The notes below the pieces were generated by a model that was not told the origin of the DNA, did not search any database, and was given only the letters and a program-made list of their open reading frames with translations. A stretch of DNA of 40,759 nt, from contig JAJPJB010000005.1 of assembly GCA_021324465.1 (NCBI GenBank), forward strand, positions 1-40,759, written 5' to 3'. The position numbers and the translations under genes were made by a program. This document shows, in pieces, positions 1 through 8,431 of this stretch; position 1 is the first letter of the stretch, and each line of letters opens with the position of its first letter. Source of the stretch: Hyphomicrobiaceae bacterium. GTDB lineage: Bacteria; Pseudomonadota; Alphaproteobacteria; Rhizobiales; Xanthobacteraceae.

Positions 1-456
1 CTGGCGCTCAATGCCACGATCGAAGCGGCACGCGCCGGCGAAGCCGGCCGCGGTTTTGCCGTAGTGGCGTCCGAGGTGAAATCGCTCGCCGTACAAACCG
101 CCAAAGCGACGGAGGAAATCACGCACGAGATTCTCTCGGTGCAGAATTCGAGCGGCAAGGCGGTATCCGCGATTCGCGACATCACGGCACGCATACAGGA
201 GATCAACAGCTATACCAGCGCTGTGGCGCTGTCGCTCGAGCAGCAGGAAGCCGCCACCGGCGAAATCTCACACAATGTCGCCGGCGCGGCGAGCGGCGCC
301 AAAGGCATTGTCACCGCGCTCGGCGAAGTCGCGGGCGGCGTCACGCAGACCAGGAGCTCGGCCGAGACCGTGTTGGCTGCCTCCGAACGGGTCGAGGACG
401 CCATGGCCAAGCTGCGCGGCGAGGTCGAGGAGTTCTTGGCGACGGTTGCGGCGTAG
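1..456 (+). CDS. Methyl-accepting chemotaxis protein, C-terminal part (5' end outside window)
   Basis: The frame is open from base 1 to the TAG at 454-456 and gives 151 residues. It opens with the hairpin-tip signature of chemoreceptor signalling domains ([20 protein letters not shown], then [10 protein letters not shown]), the part that contacts CheA and CheW. The rest is a heptad-rich helix of the cytoplasmic coiled coil ([15 protein letters not shown]), ending in EEFLATVAA. No CheR/CheB-binding pentapeptide is present at the end. The ligand-binding and membrane parts lie upstream of the window, so the stimulus cannot be told. Family assignment is firm. Confidence 0.95.
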   Translation: MALNATIEAARAGEAGRGFAVVASEVKSLAVQTAKATEEITHEILSVQNSSGKAVSAIRDITARIQEINSYTSAVALSLEQQEAATGEISHNVAGAASGAKGIVTALGEVAGGVTQTRSSAETVLAASERVEDAMAKLRGEVEEFLATVAA

Positions 457-478
457 GGGTCGCTCGCAAGCCTCTATA

Positions 479-508
479 GGGCTTGGCAAGGCGCTTCGCG
501 CCGAGCCC
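479..508. terminator. Hairpin between convergent genes
   Basis: GGGCTTGGC (479-487) pairs with GCCGAGCCC (500-508) at 8 of 9 positions. A nested GGCGC-TTC-GCGCC is also possible. It sits between the stop of the chemoreceptor gene and the stop of the convergent Gfo/Idh gene, where a bidirectional terminator would be expected. There is no T-run on either side, so the role is inferred from position. Confidence 0.35.
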
Positions 509-1687
509 TCACGGCGGCGCAATTTTTATCCGCCGCCCTTCATCAGCCGACCAATAGCCGGCATATTGCGCCTGCATGGTCGCATAGGCGAGATCGAGAT
601 CGGCCAGAGGCTGCCGGCCGGTCGCGACGCATTCCATGAAATCCTGGATTTCCTGCAGATAGCCGCGCGTCCATTCCTCCTCGAGGCAGACGAATTGCCA
701 GCCGGTTTTGCGGTCGACCTTTTCGGTGATGTACACGTCCTTCAGTTTCTGCTCGTCGGTCATGTAGGTGAGCATGTGATTGTTGGGCGTGATATTGGCG
801 AACAGCGCGCCGCCGCTGGTATAGGTCTCGATCAGATTGCGCACGCCGCCCATGATCATGTCGCCGGAAATGATCGTCGCCTTGGTGCCGTCCGAGAATG
901 TCAGCGTCAGCGTGCCCCAATCCTCGACATCGACCGGATTGGCCTTGATATGCTGCTTCTCCGCCGGCATCAGGCAGGCGGCCACGTTGCCGACATCGGC
1001 GGTCACCGCGGCAACACAAACAGCTTCGCCGCGCGCCTTCGCCTCCACACGCTTGAGATGCAGCACGGCGGCGAGCGGATGGCAGCCCATGCGAATGAGT
1101 GAGCCACCGCCGGTCATCGCCCACTGCGCGGCATGCGCGGCATGCGAGCCGCTGTGGCTCTCCTCCGCTTTCATGAACAGGATCTTGTCCTTGGTCGCGC
1201 GCAGCATCTCGACGGTCTTTGTCAGCGCCGGCGCGTAGATCCAATCTTCGGCATACATGAAAAGCCTGCCGCTCGCTCTGATTGCGGCGCGGGTCTTGTC
1301 CATCTCGGCCATCACGCGCTCATACATCGCGGCTTTCGGCACGTGCCGGCCGATCGGCGCGCGATCACCCGTCTGGCCGAAATAGCCGGCGAACGGCTTT
1401 TCGCAGATCACATGTTTTCCGGCGCCGGCCGCGGCCACGATCATTTCGGTGTGCAAGGCCGGCGGCGTGCAAATATCGACGACATCGATCGAAGGATCGG
1501 CCAGCACCTGCCGATAGTCGCGGTAGGTCTTGGCAATGCCGTGCTTCGCAGCGAACCGCTCGACATGATCGCCGCGCGACACGACGGCGACGACTTCGGC
1601 TTCGACCCCATAGACGCGCTTGTAGGCATACATGTGCAATTCGGCGACAAAGCCGGAGCCGATCAGGCCCACTCTTATTTTCACCAT
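509..1687 (-). CDS. Gfo/Idh/MocA family NAD(P)-dependent oxidoreductase
   Basis: The product has 392 residues. An N-terminal Rossmann fold carries GLIGSGF at residues 7-13, and the family motif EKP is at 96-98, where the lysine takes part in hydride transfer in characterised members. The C-terminal half is the usual alpha/beta substrate domain. ATG at 1687 is chosen because GGGAG lies 7 nt upstream and the Rossmann strand starts right after it; an upstream in-frame start would add 11 unrelated residues. The gene follows gudD on the same strand after 188 bp, so a sugar-acid or inositol-like substrate is plausible but not shown. The family is sure; the substrate is unknown. Confidence 0.9.
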   Translation of the reverse strand: MVKIRVGLIGSGFVAELHMYAYKRVYGVEAEVVAVVSRGDHVERFAAKHGIAKTYRDYRQVLADPSIDVVDICTPPALHTEMIVAAAGAGKHVICEKPFAGYFGQTGDRAPIGRHVPKAAMYERVMAEMDKTRAAIRASGRLFMYAEDWIYAPALTKTVEMLRATKDKILFMKAEESHSGSHAAHAAQWAMTGGGSLIRMGCHPLAAVLHLKRVEAKARGEAVCVAAVTADVGNVAACLMPAEKQHIKANPVDVEDWGTLTLTFSDGTKATIISGDMIMGGVRNLIETYTSGGALFANITPNNHMLTYMTDEQKLKDVYITEKVDRKTGWQFVCLEEEWTRGYLQEIQDFMECVATGRQPLADLDLAYATMQAQYAGYWSADEGRRIKIAPP

Positions 1688-1736
1688 GGCGATACTCCCG
1701 ACTGGGATGGCGGTCGGCACGGCATCCTATGGCCGT

Positions 1737-1775
1737 CACCCTGAACTGCTCGGCGCGAAGCGCCAAAGCTTGAAG
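1737..1775. repeat. Imperfect inverted repeat in the gudD-Gfo/Idh spacer
   Basis: ACCCT...AGGGT enclose an inner GGCGC-GAA-GCGCC stem, giving a long imperfect hairpin in the 188-bp gap. The flanking text (CATCCTTCGAG at about 1800, then GGCATGAGG) resembles decayed REP/BIME-type intergenic elements common in Bradyrhizobium relatives. It may protect or separate the gudD transcript from the downstream gene. Only the sequence symmetry is observed. Confidence 0.35.
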
Positions 1776-1875
1776 GGTATAGCCGATGCGGGTTGACGGC
1801 ATCCTTCGAGGGCTGTTTCGCGGCCGCCTCGGCATGAGGTAACGAGAGACGCAGGCGCATGATCGGACAAGCCAC

Positions 1876-3219
1876 TCAGCGCACGAGACAGGGCCGCTTG
1901 GGATCGAAGGTCCAGCCCGGTTTGAGATACTGCATCGCCATTGCGTCGTCGCGCGCGCCGAGGCCGTGACGCTTGTAGAGCTGGTGCGCCTTCTCGACCT
2001 GATCGAGATCGATCTCGATGCCGAGCCCCGGCCGTCGCGGCACGTCGATCTTTCCGTTTCTGATCTGCAGCGGTTCCCTGGTCAGCCGCTGCCCGTCCTG
2101 CCAGATCCAATGGGTGTCGATCGCCGTGACCTTGCCGGGCGCCGCCGCCGCGACATGGGTAAACATCGCAAGCGAAATGTCGAAGTGATTGTTGGAATGC
2201 GAGCCCCAGGTCAGGCCGAAATCGCGGCACATCTGTGCCACCCGCACCGACCCCTGCAGCGTCCAGAAGTGCGGATCGGCGAGTGGAATGTCGACCGCCT
2301 GCAGGCTGATCGCATGTGCCATCTGCCGCCAATCGGTGGCGATCATGTTGGTGGCTGTCGGCAGTCCCGTGGCGCGGCGGAACTCCGCCATGATCTCGCG
2401 CCCGGAATAGCCGGCTTCGGCGCCGCACGGATCTTCGGCATAAGCGAGCACCGCACAGCCGCTGCAAAGCCGGATCGCCTCTTGCAGCGACCAGGCCCCG
2501 TTCGGATCGAGCGTGATGCGGGCGCGCGGAAAGCGCCCGGCGAGCGCGGTCACCGTTTCGATCTCGGCTTCGCCCGCCAGCACGCCTCCCTTCAATTTGA
2601 AGTCGTTGAAGCCGTAATGCGCATGCGCGGCCTCGGCGAGGCGGACCACCGCGGCCGTGGTGAGCGCCTTGTCGTGACGCAGGCGAAACCAGTCGATCTT
2701 GGCGTCGGGCTCGGCGCGATAGGGCAGACTGCACTTGGTGCGATCGCCGACAAAGAACAGATAGCCGAGCGTCTCCACCGCCTCGCGCTGCTGGCCTTCG
2801 CCCAGCAGCGCGGCGACCGGTACGCCGAGGAATTGCCCGAGCAGATCGAGCAGTGCCGCCTCGATCGCCGTAACGGCATGAATGGTGACGCGCTGGTCGA
2901 AAGTCTGCAGGCCGCGGCCGCCGGCATCGCGGTCCGCGAAACTTTTGCGTGCGGTATTGAGAATGTCGTTATAGCCGCCGATCGGCTGGCCGAGGACCAG
3001 CGGCCGGGCATCGTCCAAAGTCTGGCGAATGCGCTCGCCGCCCGGCACCTCGCCGATGCCGGTATGGCCTGCATTGTCGCGCAAGATAACGACATTACGC
3101 GTGAAAAACGGCGCATGCGCGCCGGACAGGTTGAGCAGCATGGCGTCGTGCCCCGCTACCGGCACGACCCGCATTTCGGTGATCTTTGGCGACGAGCCGG
3201 TATGCGACGCGACCGTCAT
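1876..3219 (-). CDS. gudD: Glucarate dehydratase
   Basis: This enolase-superfamily enzyme dehydrates D-glucarate (or L-idarate) to 5-keto-4-deoxy-D-glucarate, the first step of glucarate catabolism. The 447-residue product is collinear with E. coli GudD as I remember it, including [20 protein letters not shown] near the N-terminus. Active-site elements seen are KLKGG (Lys208 and Lys210), the metal ligands in LDPN (Asp238), AEDP (Glu262) and ATNM (Asn291), and His341 in [10 protein letters not shown]. The start is ATG 3219, with a modest GGAG about 10 nt upstream. It lies 44 bp downstream of the gamma-glutamyltransferase gene on the same strand, so the two are probably co-transcribed. No glucarate transporter or downstream aldolase is in the window. 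Confidence 0.96.
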   Translation of the reverse strand: MTVASHTGSSPKITEMRVVPVAGHDAMLLNLSGAHAPFFTRNVVILRDNAGHTGIGEVPGGERIRQTLDDARPLVLGQPIGGYNDILNTARKSFADRDAGGRGLQTFDQRVTIHAVTAIEAALLDLLGQFLGVPVAALLGEGQQREAVETLGYLFFVGDRTKCSLPYRAEPDAKIDWFRLRHDKALTTAAVVRLAEAAHAHYGFNDFKLKGGVLAGEAEIETVTALAGRFPRARITLDPNGAWSLQEAIRLCSGCAVLAYAEDPCGAEAGYSGREIMAEFRRATGLPTATNMIATDWRQMAHAISLQAVDIPLADPHFWTLQGSVRVAQMCRDFGLTWGSHSNNHFDISLAMFTHVAAAAPGKVTAIDTHWIWQDGQRLTREPLQIRNGKIDVPRRPGLGIEIDLDQVEKAHQLYKRHGLGARDDAMAMQYLKPGWTFDPKRPCLVR

Positions 3220-3263
3220 AAAGGTTCAGCTCCGCGTTGCCACGATGATGCCGACAAGGGCGA

Positions 3264-5084
3264 TCATCGCCCCGCCGCGTAGCCCTGCATGCCGCGCGGA
3301 TTGGCGGCGGCGCGGCGGCGGCGGCCTTGGCGCGATGCCGCGGTGAGGCGGGCTTCCGACCAGTCCGGGCCGCGCTCGACGATGTGGCCGCGGCGGGTCA
3401 ATTCATCGACAGTCTTCTGCGGCACGCGGCCTTCCAGCACCAGCACGCCGGGCCGCGCGGTGCGCGGCCAGAACGAGCTGGGGAAGTGCTCGGAATGCCA
3501 GGCCGGCGCATCGATGGACTCCTGCAGATTCATGCGGCAATGGACGTGGCGCAAAAACATCTGCGTGATCCATTGGTCTTGGCCGTCACCGCCGGGCGAG
3601 CCCCAGGCGAGGTAGGGCTCGCCGTCGCGCAGTGCGAGCGTCGGCGACAGCGTGGTGCGCGGGCGCTTGCCGGGCGCGAGCGCGGCCGGATGCCCTTCCT
3701 CGAGCCAGAACATCTGCGCGCGCGTGCCGAGCGGAAAGCCGAGCTCGGGAATGACGGGCGAGGAATGCAGCCAGCCGCCCGACGGCGTCGAGGAGATCAT
3801 GTTGCCGGCCTGGTCAATAATGTCGAAATGCACGGTGTCGCCGCGCATCGATCCCATCCGCCCGACCGTCGGCTCGCCGGCGCCGAGTGAGCCCACGGTC
3901 GGCTCGCCGGCGCCGGCCGTAAGCGGCGCGGCCTCGCGGCGCAGCTTGACGATCGCGCCAAAACCTTCGATCGAGCCGGGCCGCAAGTCGAGCGAGGCCT
4001 TGTCGGTGACGAGCTTGCGGCGCGCCGCGTTATAGGCGTCAGACAACAGCGTCGCCATCGGCACCTTGACGAAATCAGGATCACCGTAGAACGCCTCGCG
4101 GTCGGCATAAGCGAGCTTTGAACATTCGACGATGAGATGAATGAAATCCGGACCGGTCGGATCGAGGCCGTCGAGCTCAAAACCTTTGAGCAGCGCAAGC
4201 TGCTGCAAGGTCACCGGCCCTTGGCCCCATGGGCCGGTCTTGCAGACCGTGCAGCGGCCATAATCGTAGGTGAGCGGCGCTTCGATATGCGGCGTCCAAC
4301 GCGCCATGTCGTCGGCGGTGAGCACGCCGCGATGCCTTTCGCCGCTGGTATCCATGATCTCCTGCGTGCGGCAGAAGCGGTCGATCGCTTCGGCGACAAA
4401 GCCCCGGCTCCACGCCTTGCGCGCGCGTTCGATCTGCGCGATGCGATCGCCGCCTGCACTCTCGGCTTCTTTGATGATGCGGGTGTAAGTCGCCGCGAGC
4501 GCGGTGTTGGTGAACAGTTCGCCAACGGCCGGCACTTCATTGTGCGGCAGATAGACCGCCGCCGATGTCGGCCAGTGCTCGCGAAACAGCTGCGCGACCG
4601 TGCCGATCGTCGCATTGGCGCGCTCGAGCAGCGGATGGCCGTGCTGGGCGTAGCCGATCGCCGGCGCCAGCACCTCGGCAAGCCGCATGGTGCCGTAGTC
4701 GCGCAGCAGCATCATCCAGGTCTCGAACGTGCCGGGCACGACCGCGGCAAGGAGGCCGGTACCGGGCACGAGGTCGAGGCCTTCGCTGCGGTAATGCGCG
4801 ATCGTTGCGCGCGCCGGCGCGACGCCCTGGCCGCAGATCACCTCCGGCTTGCCGCGCCTGACGTCGTAGAGAATGACGGGCGCGTCGCCGCCGGGCCCGT
4901 TCAGATGCGGCTCGACCACTTGCAGCGTAAACGCGGTGGCGACGGCGGCATCGAAGGCATTGCCGCCCTTTTCCAAAATCCCCATGCCGACTGCGGTCGC
5001 GATCCAATGCGTGGAAGCGACCACGCCGAACGTGCCCTCGATCTCCGGCCGCGTGGTGAAAGTGTTGGGATTGATATTGGTCAT
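3264..5084 (-). CDS. Gamma-glutamyltransferase family protein (Ntn hydrolase)
   Basis: GGT-fold precursors cleave themselves so that a threonine becomes the N-terminal nucleophile. Here that residue is probably Thr417 in GDTVHFDIID; GSPGGDG (495-501) matches the conserved glycine loop and the protein ends in NPRGMQGYAAGR. The 606-residue length suits the family. I start at ATG 5084 (MTNINPNTF), where family similarity begins; ATG 5111 has a GGAAGG just upstream and would add 9 residues. No signal peptide is seen, unlike classical periplasmic GGT, so a cytoplasmic acylase or amide hydrolase is possible. An 8-residue repeat, GAGEPTVG, occurs twice (391-398 and 401-408), just before the predicted cleavage site. 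It heads the gudD operon. Confidence 0.9.
   Translation of the reverse strand: MTNINPNTFTTRPEIEGTFGVVASTHWIATAVGMGILEKGGNAFDAAVATAFTLQVVEPHLNGPGGDAPVILYDVRRGKPEVICGQGVAPARATIAHYRSEGLDLVPGTGLLAAVVPGTFETWMMLLRDYGTMRLAEVLAPAIGYAQHGHPLLERANATIGTVAQLFREHWPTSAAVYLPHNEVPAVGELFTNTALAATYTRIIKEAESAGGDRIAQIERARKAWSRGFVAEAIDRFCRTQEIMDTSGERHRGVLTADDMARWTPHIEAPLTYDYGRCTVCKTGPWGQGPVTLQQLALLKGFELDGLDPTGPDFIHLIVECSKLAYADREAFYGDPDFVKVPMATLLSDAYNAARRKLVTDKASLDLRPGSIEGFGAIVKLRREAAPLTAGAGEPTVGSLGAGEPTVGRMGSMRGDTVHFDIIDQAGNMISSTPSGGWLHSSPVIPELGFPLGTRAQMFWLEEGHPAALAPGKRPRTTLSPTLALRDGEPYLAWGSPGGDGQDQWITQMFLRHVHCRMNLQESIDAPAWHSEHFPSSFWPRTARPGVLVLEGRVPQKTVDELTRRGHIVERGPDWSEARLTAASRQGRRRRAAANPRGMQGYAAGR
3862..3917 (-). 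repeat. 30-bp tandem duplication inside the GGT gene
   Basis: The stretch CGGCTCGCCGGCGCCG occurs at 3870 and again at 3900, giving a period of exactly 30 bp (10 codons). In the protein it codes GAGEPTVG-SL-GAGEPTVG-RM. The period keeps the frame, as expected for a slippage duplication tolerated in a linker. Confidence 0.8.
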
Positions 5085-5277
5085 AAAGGTTCTCTTGTTG
5101 CGTTCCGACATGGTGCCTTCCGACATGTGGGGATCTGGCATGGCGGTGCCGCGTCCGGCTGGTTGCGCGGCGTCCGGCCGGCGCATAGAGGATGTGTGAC
5201 GTCAATTTATAGGGTCGGGCCGGTGGCGGCCAGACCGGGAACGCGCAGTGGCAGGCAAAACGTCCGAAGGAGAAACC

Positions 5278-6078
5278 TTGAAAATCGGCCTAGCCGGCCT
5301 GGGCGCGGTGGGCCTCGAAGTCGCGCGTCGGCTCGAAGCGGGCATTCCCGGGCTCGTCCTCGCTGCGGTTTCCGCCCGCGATCACGCCAAGGCGCGGCGC
5401 AATCTGCCGGAAGCGGGCGGCCGTATTCCCATCGTCGCCGCCGACGCGCTGGGCGAGACTTGCGATGTGATTGTTGAAGGCCTGCCGCCGCAGCTGTTTC
5501 GGCCGGTCGCGTCCGCAGCTCTTGCGCATGGAAGAATTTTCATGCCGCTCAGCGTCGGCCAACTACTGCAGAACTGGGATCTCGTGGAGCGCGCAAAGAA
5601 GACCGGCGCGCGCATTCTGGTGCCGACGGGGGCGCTGATCGGTCTCGACGCGGTGCGCGCCGCCGCCGAAGGCACGATCCATTCGGTGACCATGATCACG
5701 CGCAAGCCGCCGGCGGGTCTCGAAGGCGCGCCTTATCTCATCGAGCATGGCATTTCGGTGAAAAATCTCGCCGCGCCACTGAAAGTCTTCGACGGCACGG
5801 CGCGCGAGGGGGCGCGCGGCTTTCCCGCCAATGTCAATGTCGCCGCCGCGCTTAGCCTCGCCGGCATCGGCCCCGACAGAACGCGGCTCGAAATCTGGGC
5901 CGATCCGGGGCTCGCCCGCAACACCCATCGCATCGAGGTCGACGCCGATTGCGCACGCTTTTCGATGATGATCGAGAACGTGCCGTCGGAAGAAAATCCG
6001 CGCACCGGCCGCATCACCGCGCTGAGCGCCGTCGCGGCGCTGCGCGGACTGGTGGCAGAACTAAAAGTCGGGACTTGA
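5278..6078 (+). CDS. Aspartate dehydrogenase-like protein (NadX/DUF108 family)
   Basis: The family oxidises L-aspartate to iminoaspartate with NAD(P), feeding NAD synthesis or amino-acid catabolism. The 266-residue product has the Rossmann loop GLAGLGAVG (4-12) and the family block FPANVNVAAALSLAGIG (182-198). It also has NTH with His217, the position of the catalytic histidine of characterised aspartate dehydrogenases. The start is taken as TTG 5278: a textbook AAGGAG at 5267-5272 sits 5 nt upstream and the length then matches the family. GTG 5248 would add 10 poorly conserved residues. It is divergent from the GGT operon (about 190 bp apart). No nadA or nadC lies nearby, so a catabolic role is equally possible. 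Confidence 0.85.
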   Translation: MKIGLAGLGAVGLEVARRLEAGIPGLVLAAVSARDHAKARRNLPEAGGRIPIVAADALGETCDVIVEGLPPQLFRPVASAALAHGRIFMPLSVGQLLQNWDLVERAKKTGARILVPTGALIGLDAVRAAAEGTIHSVTMITRKPPAGLEGAPYLIEHGISVKNLAAPLKVFDGTAREGARGFPANVNVAAALSLAGIGPDRTRLEIWADPGLARNTHRIEVDADCARFSMMIENVPSEENPRTGRITALSAVAALRGLVAELKVGT

Positions 6079-6156
6079 CGCTCGAATCATATAAAAGGAC
6101 CGGATTGGACAGTCGCGTCGGGAGAAGACAAAGGCGCTCCCAGGCGGAACAAGGCA

Positions 6157-8322
6157 ATGACCGACCTCGCTTCAGCCTTCGCCGAGGCCTTGACGCTGCA
6201 CCAAGCGGGCCGGTTGGCGGACGCCGAAAGCATTTATAACCGGATTCTTGCGGCGCAGCCCCGGCATTTTGACAGCCTGCATCTGCTCGGCGTGATTTTT
6301 CTGCAGCGCGGCGATGCCGCGGCGGCCGTCCGGCACATCGATGCCGCGCTTGCCGTCGAGCCCAGGCATGTTCTGGCCTGGAACAATCGCGGCAATGCAT
6401 TTCAGCAGTTGCGGCGGTTTGCGGAGGCGCTGGCGAGCTATGAGCGTGCGCTCAGCGTGCGGCCCGATTATGCGGAGGCGCTGACCAATCGCGGCGTCAC
6501 GCTCGCCGCGCTGGGACGGCTCGACGAAGCCGTGGCGAGCTACGACCGGGCGCTAACTGTACAGCCGGACCTCGTCGAGGCGCACCTCAATCGCGGCAAT
6601 GCGCTTCAGGCGCTCGATCGCCTTGAGGAAGCCTTGGCGGCCTTCGATCACGCGCTGGCGCTGCGGCCCGATTACGCGCAAGCGCTTTACAATCGCGGCA
6701 ATGCGCTGCATGCGCTCAAACGCTACGACGAAGCACTGGTCAGCCACGAGCGCGCGCTCGCTCTGTGGCCGGACTATGTCGATGCGCTGACCAATCGGGG
6801 CGCGACGCTGCATGCGCTCAAGCGGCACGAGGAGGCGCTTGCGAGCCTTGATCGCGCCTTGGCGCTGCAGCCCGAAAGCATCGAGGCGCTCACCAATCGG
6901 GCCGTCGTGCTCAATGCGCTGCGCCGATACGACGATGCGCTGGCAAGCTGTGATCGGGCGCTCGCCCTTTGCCCCGATCACGGTGACGCGCTGATCGGTC
7001 GGGGCGTGGCGCTGCACGAGCTGTCGCGCTTCGAGGAGGCGCTTGCGAGCTACGACCGCGCGCTCGCGCTACGGCCCGACGACGTCGAGGCGCTATCCAA
7101 TCGCGGCCATACCCTGCATGAGCTGATGCGATTCGAAGACTCGCTGGCAAGCTGCGACCGCGCGCTTTCGCTGCGGCCCGACTTTGCCGACGCGCACTGC
7201 AATCGCGGCAATGCACTGAACGCGCTGCAGCGGTTCGACGATGCGCTCGCGAGCTATGATCGGGCGCTCACACTGCAGCCGGACTATCCGGAGGCGCTCA
7301 CAAACCGCGGCATCGCGTTGCACGCGCTCAAGCGGTTTGACGAGGAGATGACGAGCTATCAGCGCGCGCTGGCCCTGCGGCCCGATTATGCCGAAGCGCA
7401 TTTCAATGCCGGCTGGTGCCGCCTGCTGCTCGGCGATCTGCACGGCTTCGAGGAGTATGAATGGCGCTGGGAAACCAGACAGCGGCGTGCCAAGCGGGAG
7501 TTCGTGCAGCCGTCATGGAACGGCGCGGAGGAGGTCGCCGCCAAAACCGTTCTTCTGCATGCCGAGCAGGGATTCGGCGACACCATCCAGTTCTGCCGTT
7601 ATGCGCCGCTCGTGGCACAGCGCGTCGGACGTGTGATCTTGGAAGTGCAGCCGCCGCTCTATCAGCTGCTCGGCGAGCTTCCTGGAGCGATGCAAGTCGT
7701 AGCACGCGGCCAAGCGCTGCCTCACTTTGATGTCCATTGTCCGCTGCTGAGTCTGCCGCATCTCTTCGGAACCGTGCTCTCGACCATACCGGCCGACGTG
7801 CCTTATCTCCGCGCGCGCCCGCAGGCCGTAGCACAATGGGATGCCCGCCTGGGCTCGCGCAAGCGCCCGCGCATCGGCCTGGCTTGGGCCGGCAGTGCGT
7901 CCTACAGAAATGATGCTAACCGCTCGGTGCCGCTTGCGGCTCTGCTGCCGCTCTTTGACCTTGATCTGGCCTATGTGAGCCTGCAGCGCGAGTTGCGCAG
8001 CGGCGACGCCGATCTGCTGTGCCGCTACAGCGACATTCTGCATTTCGGCGACAGGCTCGAAGATTTCTCGGACACCGCGGCGCTGATAGCGAATCTGGAT
8101 CTCGTCATCGCTGTCGATACCGCGGTCGCCCATCTGGCCGGGGCGATCGGCAAGCCGCTCTGGGTCGTGCTGCCCTTGGTGCCGGACTGGCGCTGGCTGC
8201 TCGATCGCGATGACAGCCCCTGGTATCCGACGGCGCGACTGTTCCGACAGGATGAAAGCCGCAGCTGGGACAATGTCGTCGGCCGCGTGCGCATTGCGCT
8301 GCGCGAGCATTTTGGATTCTAA
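6157..8322 (+). CDS. TPR-repeat protein with C-terminal glycosyltransferase-like domain
   Basis: The product has 721 residues. Residues 1 to about 407 are twelve consecutive 34-residue TPRs plus a partial thirteenth, many built on the pattern EALTNRG-ALHALKR-DEALASYDRALALRP. After HFNAGWCRLLLGD comes a C-terminal domain (about 440-721) with LLHAEQGFGDTIQFCRYAP and DLVIAVDTAVAHLAGAIGKP. Such blocks are typical of TPR proteins with a GT9/GT41-like fold. There is no signal peptide. The protein could glycosylate proteins or envelope components, with TPRs choosing the partner, but the donor and acceptor cannot be read from sequence. ATG 6157 has AAGG just upstream; the gene starts 78 bp after the aspartate-dehydrogenase gene and may share its transcript. 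Confidence 0.88.
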   Translation: MTDLASAFAEALTLHQAGRLADAESIYNRILAAQPRHFDSLHLLGVIFLQRGDAAAAVRHIDAALAVEPRHVLAWNNRGNAFQQLRRFAEALASYERALSVRPDYAEALTNRGVTLAALGRLDEAVASYDRALTVQPDLVEAHLNRGNALQALDRLEEALAAFDHALALRPDYAQALYNRGNALHALKRYDEALVSHERALALWPDYVDALTNRGATLHALKRHEEALASLDRALALQPESIEALTNRAVVLNALRRYDDALASCDRALALCPDHGDALIGRGVALHELSRFEEALASYDRALALRPDDVEALSNRGHTLHELMRFEDSLASCDRALSLRPDFADAHCNRGNALNALQRFDDALASYDRALTLQPDYPEALTNRGIALHALKRFDEEMTSYQRALALRPDYAEAHFNAGWCRLLLGDLHGFEEYEWRWETRQRRAKREFVQPSWNGAEEVAAKTVLLHAEQGFGDTIQFCRYAPLVAQRVGRVILEVQPPLYQLLGELPGAMQVVARGQALPHFDVHCPLLSLPHLFGTVLSTIPADVPYLRARPQAVAQWDARLGSRKRPRIGLAWAGSASYRNDANRSVPLAALLPLFDLDLAYVSLQRELRSGDADLLCRYSDILHFGDRLEDFSDTAALIANLDLVIAVDTAVAHLAGAIGKPLWVVLPLVPDWRWLLDRDDSPWYPTARLFRQDESRSWDNVVGRVRIALREHFGF
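6259..7480 (+). repeat. 102-bp tandem coding repeats (TPR array)
   Basis: Phrases such as GAGCTACGACCGGGCGCT and AATCGCGGCAATGCGCT recur at roughly 102-bp steps, matching the 34-residue TPR unit. The units are similar enough at DNA level that array length could change by slippage or recombination. Bounds are approximate. Confidence 0.8.
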
Positions 8323-8343
8323 AGCGTGATTGCATTCTCCGTG

Positions 8344-8401
8344 CCCCGCGCAAGCGCGAATCCGTTTTTTGAAGCGAGAGCCGGGTCACGCTTTCGCGGG
8401 G
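8344..8401. repeat. Inverted repeat between convergent genes
   Basis: CCCCGCGCAAGCG (8344-8356) and CGCTTTCGCGGGG (8389-8401) are complementary at 12 of 13 positions with a 32-nt loop. The element fills most of the gap between the stop of the TPR gene (8322) and the stop of the convergent Bug gene (8432). It resembles intergenic palindromic elements of Bradyrhizobium relatives and could act as a bidirectional terminator, though no clean T-run follows the outer stem. Confidence 0.5.
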
Positions 8402-8431
8402 ACGAGCGGTTTAGAAGGCCGCGCCGCTCGG

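Noticed and set aside
1966-3282. 438-codon plus-strand open frame opposite gudD
   Set aside because: gudD matches the E. coli enzyme along its whole length, so the opposite frame is a shadow.
4137-5477. 446-codon plus-strand open frame over the GGT and aspartate-dehydrogenase starts
   Set aside because: It overlaps two real genes and shows no recognisable family.
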